In this document: one piece after another, positions 52,184 to 60,669 of the stretch
How the letters are laid out: each line of letters starts with the position of its first letter
Position numbering within the stretch: the first letter of the stretch is position 1
NCBI RefSeq assembly: GCF_016888005.1
Contig: NZ_JAFDVE010000012.1
Location: 1 to 64,000 of the forward strand
Direction: 5' to 3'
DNA from: Phycicoccus sp. CSK15P-2
GTDB taxonomy: Bacteria > Actinomycetota > Actinomycetes > Actinomycetales > Dermatophilaceae
Length of the DNA: 64,000 bases
Notes under the pieces: model-generated
What the model was told of the DNA's origin: nothing
The model's database searches: none
Seen by the model: the letters and a program-made list of their open reading frames with translations, nothing else
Position numbers and translations under genes: made by a program

Positions 52184-52200
52184 TTAGCTATGATAATTAG
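52168..52200. promoter_or_regulatory. Palindromic operator of the hydrolase-TetR operon
   Basis: Arms 52168-52182 and 52186-52200 are inverted copies with 12 of 15 bases matching around TTT; the central CATAGCT-TTT-AGCTATG is perfect. It overlaps the -10 box and the expected transcription start. The AT-rich patch is striking in this GC-rich locus. Confidence 0.7.
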
Positions 52201-52216
52201 CCAGAAGGACCCCAGC

Positions 52217-53047
52217 ATGTCCGACACGCTTCAGCTCGACGGCGGAACGATCGCCTACGAGGTCACCGGTACCGGCCCCACCGTCGTGCTGGCCCACGGC
52301 ATGGGCGACAGCCGCGCCGCCTACCGCCACCTGAGCCCGCTCCTCGTCGACGCCGGGTACCGCGTCGTGGCCGTCGACCTGCGCGGCTGCGGCGCATCCA
52401 GCGTCGGCTGGCCGTCCTACAGCCGCGCCGACATCGCCGGGGACCTCGTCGCCCTGCTCCGCCACCTCGGCGCACCCGCGGTCCTCGTCGGGCACTCCAT
52501 CTCCGGTGGGTCAGTCACCATCGCAGCGGCGGAGGCCCCCGAGCTGGTCACCGCCCTCGTCGAGCTCGCGCCGTTCACCCGCGCCCAGTCCGTGCGGCTC
52601 TCCGACCTGCGCGTCGGACGGTACCGCCGCGGGATGACCGCCCTGCTGCGCACCGCGCTGTTCGGCAGCGTCACGGCCTGGCAGCGCTACCTCGCCCTCG
52701 CCGTCCCGGGACGGCGGCCTGCCGACTGGGACGCCCAGCTGGAGCGGATGGCGCGCGAGCTGCGGGAGCCGGGCCGGATGGACGCCCTGCGCGCCATGGG
52801 ACGGACCTCGCCGGCCGACGCCGGGGAGCGCCTGGCGGACGTGCGCTGCCCCGTCCTCGTCGTGGCGGGCTCGCAGGACCCGGACTGGGCCGACCCGGTC
52901 GCCGAGGGCGAGGCCGTCGTCGCCGGGCTCCCGGCCGGGCTGGGCCGGCTCGAGGTCGTCGAGGGCGCGGGGCACTACCCGCACACCCAGTACCCGGAGG
53001 AGACCGCCGCCCTCGTCCTGTCCTTCCTCCAGGAGAACGCCCGCTGA
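52217..53047 (+). CDS. Alpha/beta hydrolase
   Basis: The protein has 276 residues from ATG 52217 with AGAAGG upstream. In-frame ATG 52190 would be used if the transcript is leaderless. The oxyanion region is VVLAHGMGDSRAAYRHL, the nucleophile elbow GHSISGGS (Ser after GH), the acid GSQDPDWADP and the His GAGHYPHTQYPEE. This is the classic esterase/peroxidase-like fold. The TetR gene starts on the last base of its stop, so the pair form an autoregulated operon. It lies within the cobalamin locus but has no evident link to corrinoids. Confidence 0.88.
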   Translation: MSDTLQLDGGTIAYEVTGTGPTVVLAHGMGDSRAAYRHLSPLLVDAGYRVVAVDLRGCGASSVGWPSYSRADIAGDLVALLRHLGAPAVLVGHSISGGSVTIAAAEAPELVTALVELAPFTRAQSVRLSDLRVGRYRRGMTALLRTALFGSVTAWQRYLALAVPGRRPADWDAQLERMARELREPGRMDALRAMGRTSPADAGERLADVRCPVLVVAGSQDPDWADPVAEGEAVVAGLPAGLGRLEVVEGAGHYPHTQYPEETAALVLSFLQENAR

Positions 53048-53607
53048 TGCCCCGAGCCGGCCTGACGCCCACGACCGTCGCCCGGACCGCGCGGCGGCTC
53101 GTCGACGAGCGCGGCGTTCCCGCGCTGACGATGTCCGCCGTGGCGGCCGAGCTCGGCGTGGCGCCGCCGAGCCTCTACAAGCACGTCGACGGTCTCGAGG
53201 ACCTCCTCGGGCTCGTCGCGGTCGACGCCGCCGACCAGCTGGCCCGCGACCTCGGAGACGCCGTCCGCGGGCTGGCGGGCCGCGACGCCCTGGCGGCCCT
53301 GGCCCACGCCTACCGCGCCTTCGCCCGGTCCCACCCCGGCAGCTACCCGCTGACCCAGCACCGGGTGGCCGGCGAGGAGTTCGCCACCGCGGCCGCCCGG
53401 GTGCTCGACTGCATCACCGCCGCTCTCGCCGGCTACGGCGCGGCGGCCGTCGACGAGCACCACGTTCGGGTGCTGCGCTCCTCGCTGCACGGCTTCGTCG
53501 ACATCGAGGCCGGCGGCGGGTTCGCCCTTCCCGTGGACATCGACGACAGCTTCGCGGTCCTCGTCGACTCCCTCGACGCCCTGCTGCGCGCCGCAGCCTC
53601 ACGCTGA
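53047..53607 (+). CDS. TetR-family regulator with WHG-type C-terminal domain
   Basis: The protein has 186 residues. HTH: LTMSAVAAELGVAPPSLYKHV followed by DGLEDLLGLVAVDAADQLAR. The C-terminal part, YRAFARSHPGSYPLTQHRVA and LRSSLHGFVDIEAGGGFALP, matches the TetR subgroup with the WHG domain (R-S--HGF--LE--G-F). It is the second gene of the operon and very likely binds the 33-bp palindrome upstream. Confidence 0.88.
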   Translation: MPRAGLTPTTVARTARRLVDERGVPALTMSAVAAELGVAPPSLYKHVDGLEDLLGLVAVDAADQLARDLGDAVRGLAGRDALAALAHAYRAFARSHPGSYPLTQHRVAGEEFATAAARVLDCITAALAGYGAAAVDEHHVRVLRSSLHGFVDIEAGGGFALPVDIDDSFAVLVDSLDALLRAAASR

Positions 53608-53635
53608 GCCCCGTGCCGGTCCCGGCGGGTCAGCG
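53602..53635. terminator. Bidirectional terminator spanning two convergent stop codons
   Basis: CGCTGA (53602-53607) pairs with TCAGCG (53630-53635), with an inner CCCG/CGGG extension. Both stop codons lie within the stem. There is no T-run. Confidence 0.55.
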
Positions 53636-54481
53636 CAGGAGGGCCGCGACGTCGGCGGAGGTCCGCGGTGGCGCCACGACGTCGATCTCGCGGCCCAGAT
53701 CGCGCAGCAGCCGTACCGGCCACGGCACGGCGAGTCCAGCGCGGATCATGAGGTCGGTGTCGGTCATCACCTTGACGAGGACGTCCTGGTGGACCACGCG
53801 GTCGACGACGACGGCGACCTCGTCGGCCCAGGCCCACGCGAGGTCGACGTCGTGGGTGGCCATGACGACGGTCGTCCCACCTCGCTCGAGCCGCCCCAGC
53901 GCGGCGAACATCGCCGTCACCCCGTGCGGGTCGAGCCCGGCGGTCGGCTCGTCGAGGAGCAGGACGTCCGGACGCATCGCGACGGCTCCGGCCACCGCGA
54001 CCCGCTTGCGCTGACCGTAGCTCAGCTGGTGCACGGCCCGGTCCGCGACGTGTGCGACCCCGAGCGCCTCCAGCGACTCGCCGACCCGTCGGCGCACCTC
54101 CGCGTCCGGCAGCCCGAGGTTGACCGGCCCGAACGAGACGTCCCGCCGGACGTCGGCGGAGAAGAGCTGGTCGTCGGGGTCCTGGAGGACGAGCTGGACG
54201 CGCTGCCGATGCGCGCGCAATGCCGCCGCCCGGTACCGCAGCGGCTCGCCGTGGACGAGGACGTCACCCGTGCTCGGGCGGTGCGCACCCGACAGGCACC
54301 GCAGCAGCGTCGTCTTCCCGGACCCGTTCGCCCCGAGGACGGCCAGCCGCCGCCCGCGGGCGACCTCGACCGACACGCAGTCGAGGACGTCGTCGTGGCC
54401 CGGGTAGCCGGCGTGCACCCCCGCGGCGGAGAGCAGGACCGGGACGGCCGAGGGCTCGTGCTGGGCGAGGCGGTGCGTCAT
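53630..54481 (-). CDS. cbiO: Cobalt ECF transporter ATPase
   Basis: The protein has 283 residues. Walker A is LGANGSGKTTLLRCLSGA, the Q-loop LVLQDPDDQLFSADVRRDVS, the signature LSYGQRKRVAVAGAVA and Walker B VLLLDEPTAGLDPHGV. FSADVRRDVSFGPVNLGL is typical of ECF-type ATPases. It drives Co2+ uptake with CbiMNQ. The start overlaps the cbiQ stop by 4 nt. Confidence 0.94.
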   Translation of the reverse strand: MTHRLAQHEPSAVPVLLSAAGVHAGYPGHDDVLDCVSVEVARGRRLAVLGANGSGKTTLLRCLSGAHRPSTGDVLVHGEPLRYRAAALRAHRQRVQLVLQDPDDQLFSADVRRDVSFGPVNLGLPDAEVRRRVGESLEALGVAHVADRAVHQLSYGQRKRVAVAGAVAMRPDVLLLDEPTAGLDPHGVTAMFAALGRLERGGTTVVMATHDVDLAWAWADEVAVVVDRVVHQDVLVKVMTDTDLMIRAGLAVPWPVRLLRDLGREIDVVAPPRTSADVAALLR

Positions 54482-55239
54482 CCCACCACCGACCACGTCG
54501 ACAGGACGGCGAGCACAGCGCCCGAGACGAGCACGAACGGCACCGACACCGGGCGGTCGGCGGCCAGAGTCCGCAGCGACCCCGTCCCACCCCGGCCGGC
54601 CAGGCCGTCCTCCAGCCGCTGGGCCCGGGTCCACGCCCGGACGAACACGGTCGACGCGAGCATCCCGAGCGACCGGCGGGCCGCCCGGCCACCGCCGTAC
54701 CCGAGCCGGGACGCCTGGGCCTCGCGGACCGTCGCGAGGGTGTCGAGCAGCAGGAAGACGAAGCGGTACATGACCTCGGCGACGTCGACGACCGCCTCGG
54801 GCACCCGAAGCCGGCGCATCCCGGCGACGAGGTCGACGAGCGGGGTCGTCGTGGCGAGCAGGGCCATCGCGGAGGTGGCGGCCAGCGAACGACCGAGCAC
54901 CTCGGCCGCCCGGGCCAGCGTGGCCTCGGTGACGGCCACCGGCCCGGCCGACCACACGGCGTCTCCCGTCCCGCTGCCGACGGTCACGGCGATGCTCGCC
55001 GCCCCGAGGACGACGAAGGTCGCCGGTGCGAGGACGACCCGCAGGTAGGTGCGCCACGGCACCCGCGCCTGCGCGAGCGCGCACGTGACGGCGACGACGA
55101 GCACTGCGGCGCTCACCCCGGGCTCCCGGGTCGTCACGGCGACGAGCAGCAGCCCGAGCGCGAGCAGCGCCTTCTCCCCCGTGCTGCGGGTGCGCCAGCG
55201 GTTGCCCCACGCCGCGTCGTCGATGGCGAGGCGGGCCAT
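54478..55239 (-). CDS. cbiQ: Cobalt ECF transporter T component
   Basis: The protein has 253 residues with about five helices, including GEKALLALGLLLVAVTTREP and FVLVSGAVLAVLSTWSVVG. The coupling helices carry ARG-like motifs: QASRLGYGGGRAARR and QRLEDGLAGRG. It links the ATPase to CbiM/CbiN. The start is 1 nt after the cbiN stop. Confidence 0.92.
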   Translation of the reverse strand: MARLAIDDAAWGNRWRTRSTGEKALLALGLLLVAVTTREPGVSAAVLVVAVTCALAQARVPWRTYLRVVLAPATFVVLGAASIAVTVGSGTGDAVWSAGPVAVTEATLARAAEVLGRSLAATSAMALLATTTPLVDLVAGMRRLRVPEAVVDVAEVMYRFVFLLLDTLATVREAQASRLGYGGGRAARRSLGMLASTVFVRAWTRAQRLEDGLAGRGGTGSLRTLAADRPVSVPFVLVSGAVLAVLSTWSVVG

Positions 55240-55240
55240 C

Positions 55241-55567
55241 TCAGCCGTGCACCTCCTCGTGGCCCCGGTCGCCGCCGGTCCGCGGGGCACGCCGGCGCCG
55301 ACGCTCGCGCAGCGTCCCGAACACGAAGCCGATGACCGCTCCCCCGAGGGCCGCCTGGAGGGCGAAGAGCGCGGACTCGATCTCCTTGCTCTCGGGGGCC
55401 CATAGGTGCTCGAACCACGGCTGGTAGCCGGGGTCGGTGGCGGTGATGGCGTCGGTGGCGGCGCCGTCGGTGCCGCCGTACCCGACGTTGCCGGCGACGA
55501 GGAAGCAGCCGAGGACGACGGCCACCGCGAGGACGACGAGGACCAGGGTGGTGCGGTGCTCACGCAT
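55241..55567 (-). CDS. cbiN: Cobalt transport protein CbiN
   Basis: The protein has 108 residues. The first helix [20 protein letters not shown] is followed by the periplasmic [26 protein letters not shown] and [20 protein letters not shown], the second helix of CbiN. It is needed for CbiM to release Co2+. Its ATG overlaps the cbiM stop by 8 nt. The basic tail [11 protein letters not shown] is longer than usual. Confidence 0.92.
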   Translation of the reverse strand: MREHRTTLVLVVLAVAVVLGCFLVAGNVGYGGTDGAATDAITATDPGYQPWFEHLWAPESKEIESALFALQAALGGAVIGFVFGTLRERRRRRAPRTGGDRGHEEVHG

Positions 55568-56246
55568 CGACGGTCTCCTCCCGGACGTCGGGCTCGCCCA
55601 CCCGGCCGAGGCCGGCGAGCTCGGGTCCGGCCCACGAGCGCAGCGCCCGGACGAGCAGGACACCGAGGATGCCCTCGACGACGGCGAGCGGGACCTGGGT
55701 GACGGCGAAGATGCCGAGGAAGCGGGCGAGCGAGCCGACGAGACCGCTCGTGGGGTCGGGGAACGCCAGGGCGAGCTGGAACGCCGTCGTCACGTACGTC
55801 GCGAGGTCGGCGACCGCCACCCCGACGAACACGGCGACGGCGAGCGGTGCGCGGCGCAGCAGCCGGTAGCAGCCGTACCCGGCCCACGGCCCGAGGACGG
55901 CCATCGAGAACACGTTGGCCCCGAGGGTCGTCAGCCCGCCGTGCGCGAGCAGCAGCGCCTGGAAGAGCAGGACGACCGTGCCGAGCAGCGCCATGACGGG
56001 CGGCCGGAAGACGATGGCCCCCACACCCGTGCCGGTGGGGTGCGAGGAGGACCCGGTGACCGAGGGCAGCTTGAGGGCGGAGAGGACGAACGTGAACGCC
56101 CCCGCTGCCCCGAGGAGCAGGCGGGCGTCCGGCCGTTCACGGACCAGGCGGCGTACCTCCCGCGCCCCGTGGACGACGAACGGGGCCGCGACGACCGTCC
56201 ATCCGGCGGCATGGAGTGGTGGGAGGAACCCTTCGGCGATGTGCAT
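55560..56246 (-). CDS. cbiM: Cobalt ECF transporter S component
   Basis: The protein has 228 residues from ATG 56246, giving [16 protein letters not shown]. The N-terminal Met-His is the start of the Co2+ site (MHI--GFL), which supports this codon over the GTG at 56255. [20 protein letters not shown] holds further metal ligands, with about six helices. It binds Co2+ and forms the permease of CbiMNQO. It follows a cobalamin riboswitch. Confidence 0.95.
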   Translation of the reverse strand: MHIAEGFLPPLHAAGWTVVAAPFVVHGAREVRRLVRERPDARLLLGAAGAFTFVLSALKLPSVTGSSSHPTGTGVGAIVFRPPVMALLGTVVLLFQALLLAHGGLTTLGANVFSMAVLGPWAGYGCYRLLRRAPLAVAVFVGVAVADLATYVTTAFQLALAFPDPTSGLVGSLARFLGIFAVTQVPLAVVEGILGVLLVRALRSWAGPELAGLGRVGEPDVREETVDA

Positions 56247-56261
56247 GCGCTGCACCCTTCC

Positions 56262-56387
56262 CCGGGATGACGCGTCCCGGATGACGTCCCGGCGCCCCGA
56301 GTTCCTGGCTCGCGGAAGACCCGCTCACAGTGGCGCGACCGCCCCGGACTCCCACCGGGTTCCTCGACGCAGGCGCTGGTGGGGGCG
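56262..56387 (-). promoter_or_regulatory. Cobalamin riboswitch of cbiMNQO
   Basis: The minus strand has GGTGGGAGTCCGGGG, GCCACTGT (ACAGTGGC at 56327-56334) and the B12-box GAGCCAGGAAC (56311-56301). TAGCCT (56393-56388) is a likely -10 and overlaps the cobM stop codon. The ribosome site GGGAAGG follows the aptamer. Confidence 0.93.
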
Positions 56388-56390
56388 AGG

Positions 56391-57173
56391 CTACCCGATA
56401 CCGGTGGGGTCGGCGCCGGGTCCGCGCTCGCGGGTCGGCCGCTCCCGGGAGCCGTAGAGATGGCTCTCGACGAACCCCTCCGCGGCGAGCGCCGGCCCGA
56501 CGAGGATGACCGACGCCTGGCGCAGCCCGGCCTCCTCGACGCGGTCCGCGACGTCGGCGAGCGTCGTCCGGATGACGAGCTCACGCGGCGTGCTCACGGC
56601 GGCCCCGACGACGACCGGGCAGTCCCCCCCGTAGTGCTCGGTCAGCGTCTCGGCGAGCCGCCGGGTGTGCCGGATCGCGAGGTGCAGGACGAGCGTGGCC
56701 CCGGTGGCGGCGTAGGTCGCGAGGTCCTCGCCCGGCGGCATGGCGGTGGAGTCGCGCTGGGCGCGGGTGAGGACGACGGTCTGGGCGACCTCGGGGACGG
56801 TGAGCTCGCGGCCGACGAGCGCGGCGGTGGCGGCGTAGGCGGGCACACCCGGTGTGACGTCCCAGGGGACCCCGGCGGCGTCGAGGCGACGGGCCTGCTC
56901 GGCCACGGCGGAGTACACCGACGGGTCGCCCGAGCACAGCCGCGCGACGTCGAGGCCGCGGGCGTGCGCCCCGACGAGGTGCCGGGTGATGGTGTCGAGG
57001 TCGAGGTGCTGGGTGTCGACCAGCTCGGCCCCCTCGGGGCAGTGCTCGAGCACGGCGGCGTCGAGGTAGGTCCCGGCGTAGAGGCACACCGGGCTCTCCC
57101 GCAGGATGCGCACGGCCCGCAGCGTGAGGAGGTCGGCGGCGCCGGGGCCCGCACCGACGAAGTGGACGGTCAC
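56391..57173 (-). CDS. cobM: Precorrin-4 C11-methyltransferase
   Basis: The protein has 260 residues from the GTG at 57173 (GTGA overlap with cobL). VHFVGAGPGAADLLTLRAVR, CLYAGTYLDAAVLEHCPEGA, ARLCSGDPSVYSAVAEQ, VTPGVPAYAATAALVGREL and QTVVLTRAQRDSTAMPPGED are CobM/CbiF landmarks. It methylates C11 with SAM. The stop overlaps the -10 box of the cbiM riboswitch promoter. Confidence 0.95.
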   Translation of the reverse strand: MTVHFVGAGPGAADLLTLRAVRILRESPVCLYAGTYLDAAVLEHCPEGAELVDTQHLDLDTITRHLVGAHARGLDVARLCSGDPSVYSAVAEQARRLDAAGVPWDVTPGVPAYAATAALVGRELTVPEVAQTVVLTRAQRDSTAMPPGEDLATYAATGATLVLHLAIRHTRRLAETLTEHYGGDCPVVVGAAVSTPRELVIRTTLADVADRVEEAGLRQASVILVGPALAAEGFVESHLYGSRERPTRERGPGADPTGIG

Positions 57174-58372
57174 GACGCCTTCTTCGTCACGGACCACTGG
57201 ACGACCGGGCGGGCCGGGGTCCAGGACAGGTGCCGGCCGAGGGGCTCGGCCCGCTCGACCGTGAAGCGGCGCAGCGACCCACCGTGCCGGGCCTGCGCGG
57301 CGACGACGACGGCCTCGGTGCCGAGGGTCACGGCGTGCACGACGAGCCGCCCGCCGGGGCGCAGCGCCGACAGCGCGGCGTCGAGGGTCTGTTCGTCGGC
57401 TCCACCGCCGACGAACACGGCGTCCGGGGCGGGGAGGTCGGCCATGTGGTCGGCGGAGTAGCCCTCGACGACCTCCATGGCGACGCCGTGGGCCGCCGCG
57501 TTGTGGCGGATGCGCGCGGCGCGCTCCGGCTGGCGCTCGACCGCCACGGCCCGGGCCCGGGCGGCTGCACGGCACCACTCGACCGACACCGACCCGGCGC
57601 CGGCCCCGAGGTCCCACAGCAGCTGGCCGGGCAGCGGACGCAGCGCGCAGACCGCGAGCGCCCGGAGCTCGGCCTTCGTCAGCTGGCCGTCGGAGTCGAA
57701 GGCGTCGTCCGGGAGTCCCGGGGCGGTGCCCGGCAGGACGGCCGAGCGCGGCACCTCGACCGCCACGACATTGAGCCGCGGCAGCCCGGGTGAACCGCCC
57801 GCGAGCGCCTCGGCCGTCGTGTCGTGGCGGCTCTCGGAGCCGGCGCCGAGGTCGCCCAGCACCGTCATCCGGGCCTGACCGCAGCCGTGCTCGACGAGCA
57901 CGCGGGCGACCGCGGTAGGTGTCTCCTCGGTGGCCGAGAGGACGACGAGCCGCGCACCCGGCGCGAGATGCGGGACGAGCGCGGCGGGCCGAGCCGAGAC
58001 GAGCCCCACGACGACGCTCTCCTCCGCCGACCACCGCATCCGGGCCTGCGCGAGGGCCACCGACGACACCGCGGGATGCACGCGCACGGCGTCCGCGCCG
58101 AGCAGACGCACGAGGGTCGTCCCGATCCCGGAGACGAGCGGGTCGCCGCTGGCCAGCGCGACGACGCCGTCCTCCCCGAGGTCGGCGAGCAGCTCGGGCA
58201 GCCCGGCGGAGAGGGGTGAGGGCCACGGACGGCGGTCGGCGGCGTCCTGCGGCCCGAGGAGCCCGAGGAGCCGGGGCGAGCCGAGCACGACACGGGCGTC
58301 CCGCAGCAGCGCCCGAGCGGCGGGGGCCAGGGCGTCCGGCCCCTCGGCGGGGACGCCGACGACGTCGATCAC
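57170..58372 (-). CDS. cobL: Precorrin-6Y C5,15-methyltransferase (decarboxylating), CbiE-CbiT type
   Basis: The protein has 400 residues. Residues 1-195 are the CbiE-like methylase (IDVVGVPAEGPDALAPAAR, VVALASGDPLVSGIGTTLV, VHPAVSSVALAQARMRW). Residues about 205-400 are the CbiT-like domain (LTKAELRALAVCALRPLPGQ, LLWDLGAGAGSVSVEWCRA, FVGGGADEQTLDAALSALRPGG). It methylates C5 and C15 and decarboxylates the acetate side chain. The GTG start is 7 nt after TACGCT, so cobL-cobM have a leaderless promoter independent of B12. Confidence 0.95.
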   Translation of the reverse strand: MIDVVGVPAEGPDALAPAARALLRDARVVLGSPRLLGLLGPQDAADRRPWPSPLSAGLPELLADLGEDGVVALASGDPLVSGIGTTLVRLLGADAVRVHPAVSSVALAQARMRWSAEESVVVGLVSARPAALVPHLAPGARLVVLSATEETPTAVARVLVEHGCGQARMTVLGDLGAGSESRHDTTAEALAGGSPGLPRLNVVAVEVPRSAVLPGTAPGLPDDAFDSDGQLTKAELRALAVCALRPLPGQLLWDLGAGAGSVSVEWCRAAARARAVAVERQPERAARIRHNAAAHGVAMEVVEGYSADHMADLPAPDAVFVGGGADEQTLDAALSALRPGGRLVVHAVTLGTEAVVVAAQARHGGSLRRFTVERAEPLGRHLSWTPARPVVQWSVTKKAS

Positions 58373-58379
58373 GGCGCTC

Positions 58380-58385
58380 AGCGTA
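58380..58385 (-). promoter_or_regulatory. -10 box, leaderless start of cobL
   Basis: TACGCT on the minus strand ends 7 nt before the cobL GTG at 58372. Confidence 0.5.
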
Positions 58386-58433
58386 GGCGGGTCCGGACGG
58401 CGCGGGGCGGCCGGGCGGCGCGCGTGCCATGAT

Positions 58434-58590
58434 GGCCCCGGCCTCGGCGAGGAATCCGGTGAGAGTCCGGAGCGGTCCCGCCACTGTCATCCCGCGAGGG
58501 AGAGCCAGGACGTCGCAGGGGCCCGCCGCCGCGCGACACCGGCGGCGTCCGTCACTCGGGCGAGCGTGGTCACTCGCCGCAGGAGGAGTC
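58434..58590 (+). promoter_or_regulatory. Cobalamin riboswitch of chlID-cobO-cobBC
   Basis: GGTGAGAGTCCGGAGCGG is followed by GCCACTGT (58480-58487) and the B12-box AGCCAGGACGTC (58503-58514). CATGAT (58428-58433) is a possible -10. AGGAGGAGTCCGC after the aptamer resembles the GGAGGAGTCCGCC after the cobN switch, suggesting the same translational control. Confidence 0.92.
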
Positions 58591-58599
58591 CGCAACCTC

Positions 58600-60669
58600 G
58601 TGGTCCACTACCCGTTCTCGGCCGTCGTGGGGTCCGACGACCTCGCCCTCGCCCTCGTCCTCACGACCGTCTCGCCGTCCGTCGGCGGGGTCCTCGTCCG
58701 CGGCGAGAAGGGCACGGCGAAGTCGACGATCGTCCGGGCGCTCGTCGACCTCCTCCCCGCCCAGCAGGTCGTCTCCGGATGCCGCTTCTCGTGCGACCCG
58801 GACGCCCCCGACCCGCGCTGCCCGGACGGCCCGCACCCCGCGGACGCCCCCTCCGAGCGCCGCCCGGCGCGGCTCGTCGAGCTACCGGTCGGCGCCACCG
58901 AGGACCGCGTCATCGGCTCGCTCGACCTCGGCCGCGCGCTCGGCGAGGGCCACGCGACGTTCCAGCCCGGCCTGCTCGCCGCCGCCCACCGCGGACTGCT
59001 CTACGTCGACGAGGTCAACCTCCTCCACGACCACCTCGTCGACCTCCTCCTCGACGCCGCGGCGATGGGCCGCACGAGCGTCGAGCGGGACGGGGTCTCG
59101 GTGAGCCACGCCGCCGAGCTCGTGCTCGTCGGCACGATGAACCCCGAGGAGGGCGAGCTCCGCCCGCAGCTGCTCGACCGGTTCGGCCTCACCGTCGAGG
59201 TGGCCGCCTCCCGCGAGCCGGACGAGCGCGCCGAGGTCGTTCGGCGCCGGCTCGCCTTCGACGCCGATCCCGGGGCCTTCGCGGCCCGCTACTCCGAGGC
59301 CCAGGCCGACCTCGTCCAGCGGATCGCCGCCGCCCGGGACGGCGTCGACGACGTCGAGCTCACCGACGCCGCGCTCGGGGCGATCGCCCGGGTGTGCGCG
59401 GGCTTCGACGTCGACGGCATGCGGGCAGACATCGTCACCGCCCGCGCCGCGAAGGCGCACGCCGCGTGGCACGGCCGCACCAGGGTCACCCGCGCGGACG
59501 TCCGGGCCGCGGCCCGGCTCTCGCTCCCCCACCGGCGCCGCCGCAACCCGTTCGACGCCCCGGGACTGGACGAGGACCTCCTCGACCAGCTGCTCGACGG
59601 CCTCGAGGACGACCCGGAGCCCGAGCCGCCCGGTCCCGGCGACGACAGCCCGGAGGGTGGCGCCTCTCCCGAGGACCGCGACCCGTCCCCCGACGCGGTC
59701 GACACCCCCTCGGACGCCGCGGACCCCGGCCCGTCCGAGCCCGCGGAGCCGGCCGAGCCGGAGCCCGCCGACGCCCGGGGCGAGGCGCCGCAGGAGGGGC
59801 CGGAGGGCCACGGCGCCGCACCGACCGGTCTGGCGCGGTCGGGGCAGGCGTTCCGCCCGAAGGTCCTCCGGCTCACCGGTGTCGGCCTCGGCGACCCCGG
59901 CAAGCGCAGCCGCGCGCTGACGACCTCCGGACGCACCGTCGGCTGGCGCACCGGGTCCACCGGGCGCCTGCACCTCCCGGCCACCGTCACGGCGGCGGCG
60001 CGCGCCCGGGCCGCCGGTGAGCAGGGGCGGCTGCGGGTCGCCCCCGACCACCTGCGCACGGCCGTGCTCCAGGGACGCGAGTCCAACCTCGTCCTCCTCG
60101 CCGTCGACGCGTCCGGATCGATGGGCGCACGCCGGCGCATGGAGGAGGTCAAGACCGCGGTCCTCTCACTCCTTCTCGACGCCTACCAGCGCCGCGACCG
60201 GGTCGGTCTGGTCAGCTTCCGCGGCACGTCGGCGAGCCTCGACCTCTCGCCCACCTCGTCGGTCGAGGCCGCGGCGCGCTGCCTCGAGACCGTGCCGCAC
60301 GGCGGCCGCACCCCGCTCGCCGAAGGGATGGCCCTCGCGGCCCGCACCCTCGAGGTCGAGCGCATCCGCGACCCGCGCCGCCGTCCGCTCCTCGTCCTCG
60401 TCACCGACGGGCGGGCCACGTCCGGCCCGGACGCGCTCGACCGCGCGCGCCGGGTCGCCGACGCCTGGCCGGCCACCGGCGTCCAGAGCGTCGTCGTCGA
60501 CTGCGAGACGGGCCGCTTCCGGCTCGGCCTGGCCGCCGACCTCGCCGCCCGGATGGGCGCCACCCACGTCCCCCTCGGCGAGGTCGCCGCCGACGCGCTC
60601 GTCGCCACCGTCGCGTCCGCGCAGGCCGCGGCCGACCCCCGGACGCCGTCACGAGGGAGGGTCGCCTGA
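58600..60669 (+). CDS. ChlI-ChlD-type (AAA + VWA) chelatase subunit, partner of CobN
   Basis: The protein has 689 residues from the GTG at 58600. The AAA part has Walker A VRGEKGTAKSTIVRALVDLL (about 32-51), GCRFSCDPDAPDPRCPDG, Walker B LLYVDEVNLLHDHLVDLLLD (about 132) and TMNPEEGELRPQLLDRFGL. An acidic, proline-rich linker of about 100 residues follows. The VWA part has the MIDAS motif LLAVDASGSMGARRRMEEVK (about 500) and LVLVTDGRATSG. In actinobacteria such proteins sit before cobO and are thought to replace CobS-CobT as ATP-driven partner of CobN. Confidence 0.9.
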   Translation: MVHYPFSAVVGSDDLALALVLTTVSPSVGGVLVRGEKGTAKSTIVRALVDLLPAQQVVSGCRFSCDPDAPDPRCPDGPHPADAPSERRPARLVELPVGATEDRVIGSLDLGRALGEGHATFQPGLLAAAHRGLLYVDEVNLLHDHLVDLLLDAAAMGRTSVERDGVSVSHAAELVLVGTMNPEEGELRPQLLDRFGLTVEVAASREPDERAEVVRRRLAFDADPGAFAARYSEAQADLVQRIAAARDGVDDVELTDAALGAIARVCAGFDVDGMRADIVTARAAKAHAAWHGRTRVTRADVRAAARLSLPHRRRRNPFDAPGLDEDLLDQLLDGLEDDPEPEPPGPGDDSPEGGASPEDRDPSPDAVDTPSDAADPGPSEPAEPAEPEPADARGEAPQEGPEGHGAAPTGLARSGQAFRPKVLRLTGVGLGDPGKRSRALTTSGRTVGWRTGSTGRLHLPATVTAAARARAAGEQGRLRVAPDHLRTAVLQGRESNLVLLAVDASGSMGARRRMEEVKTAVLSLLLDAYQRRDRVGLVSFRGTSASLDLSPTSSVEAAARCLETVPHGGRTPLAEGMALAARTLEVERIRDPRRRPLLVLVTDGRATSGPDALDRARRVADAWPATGVQSVVVDCETGRFRLGLAADLAARMGATHVPLGEVAADALVATVASAQAAADPRTPSRGRVA

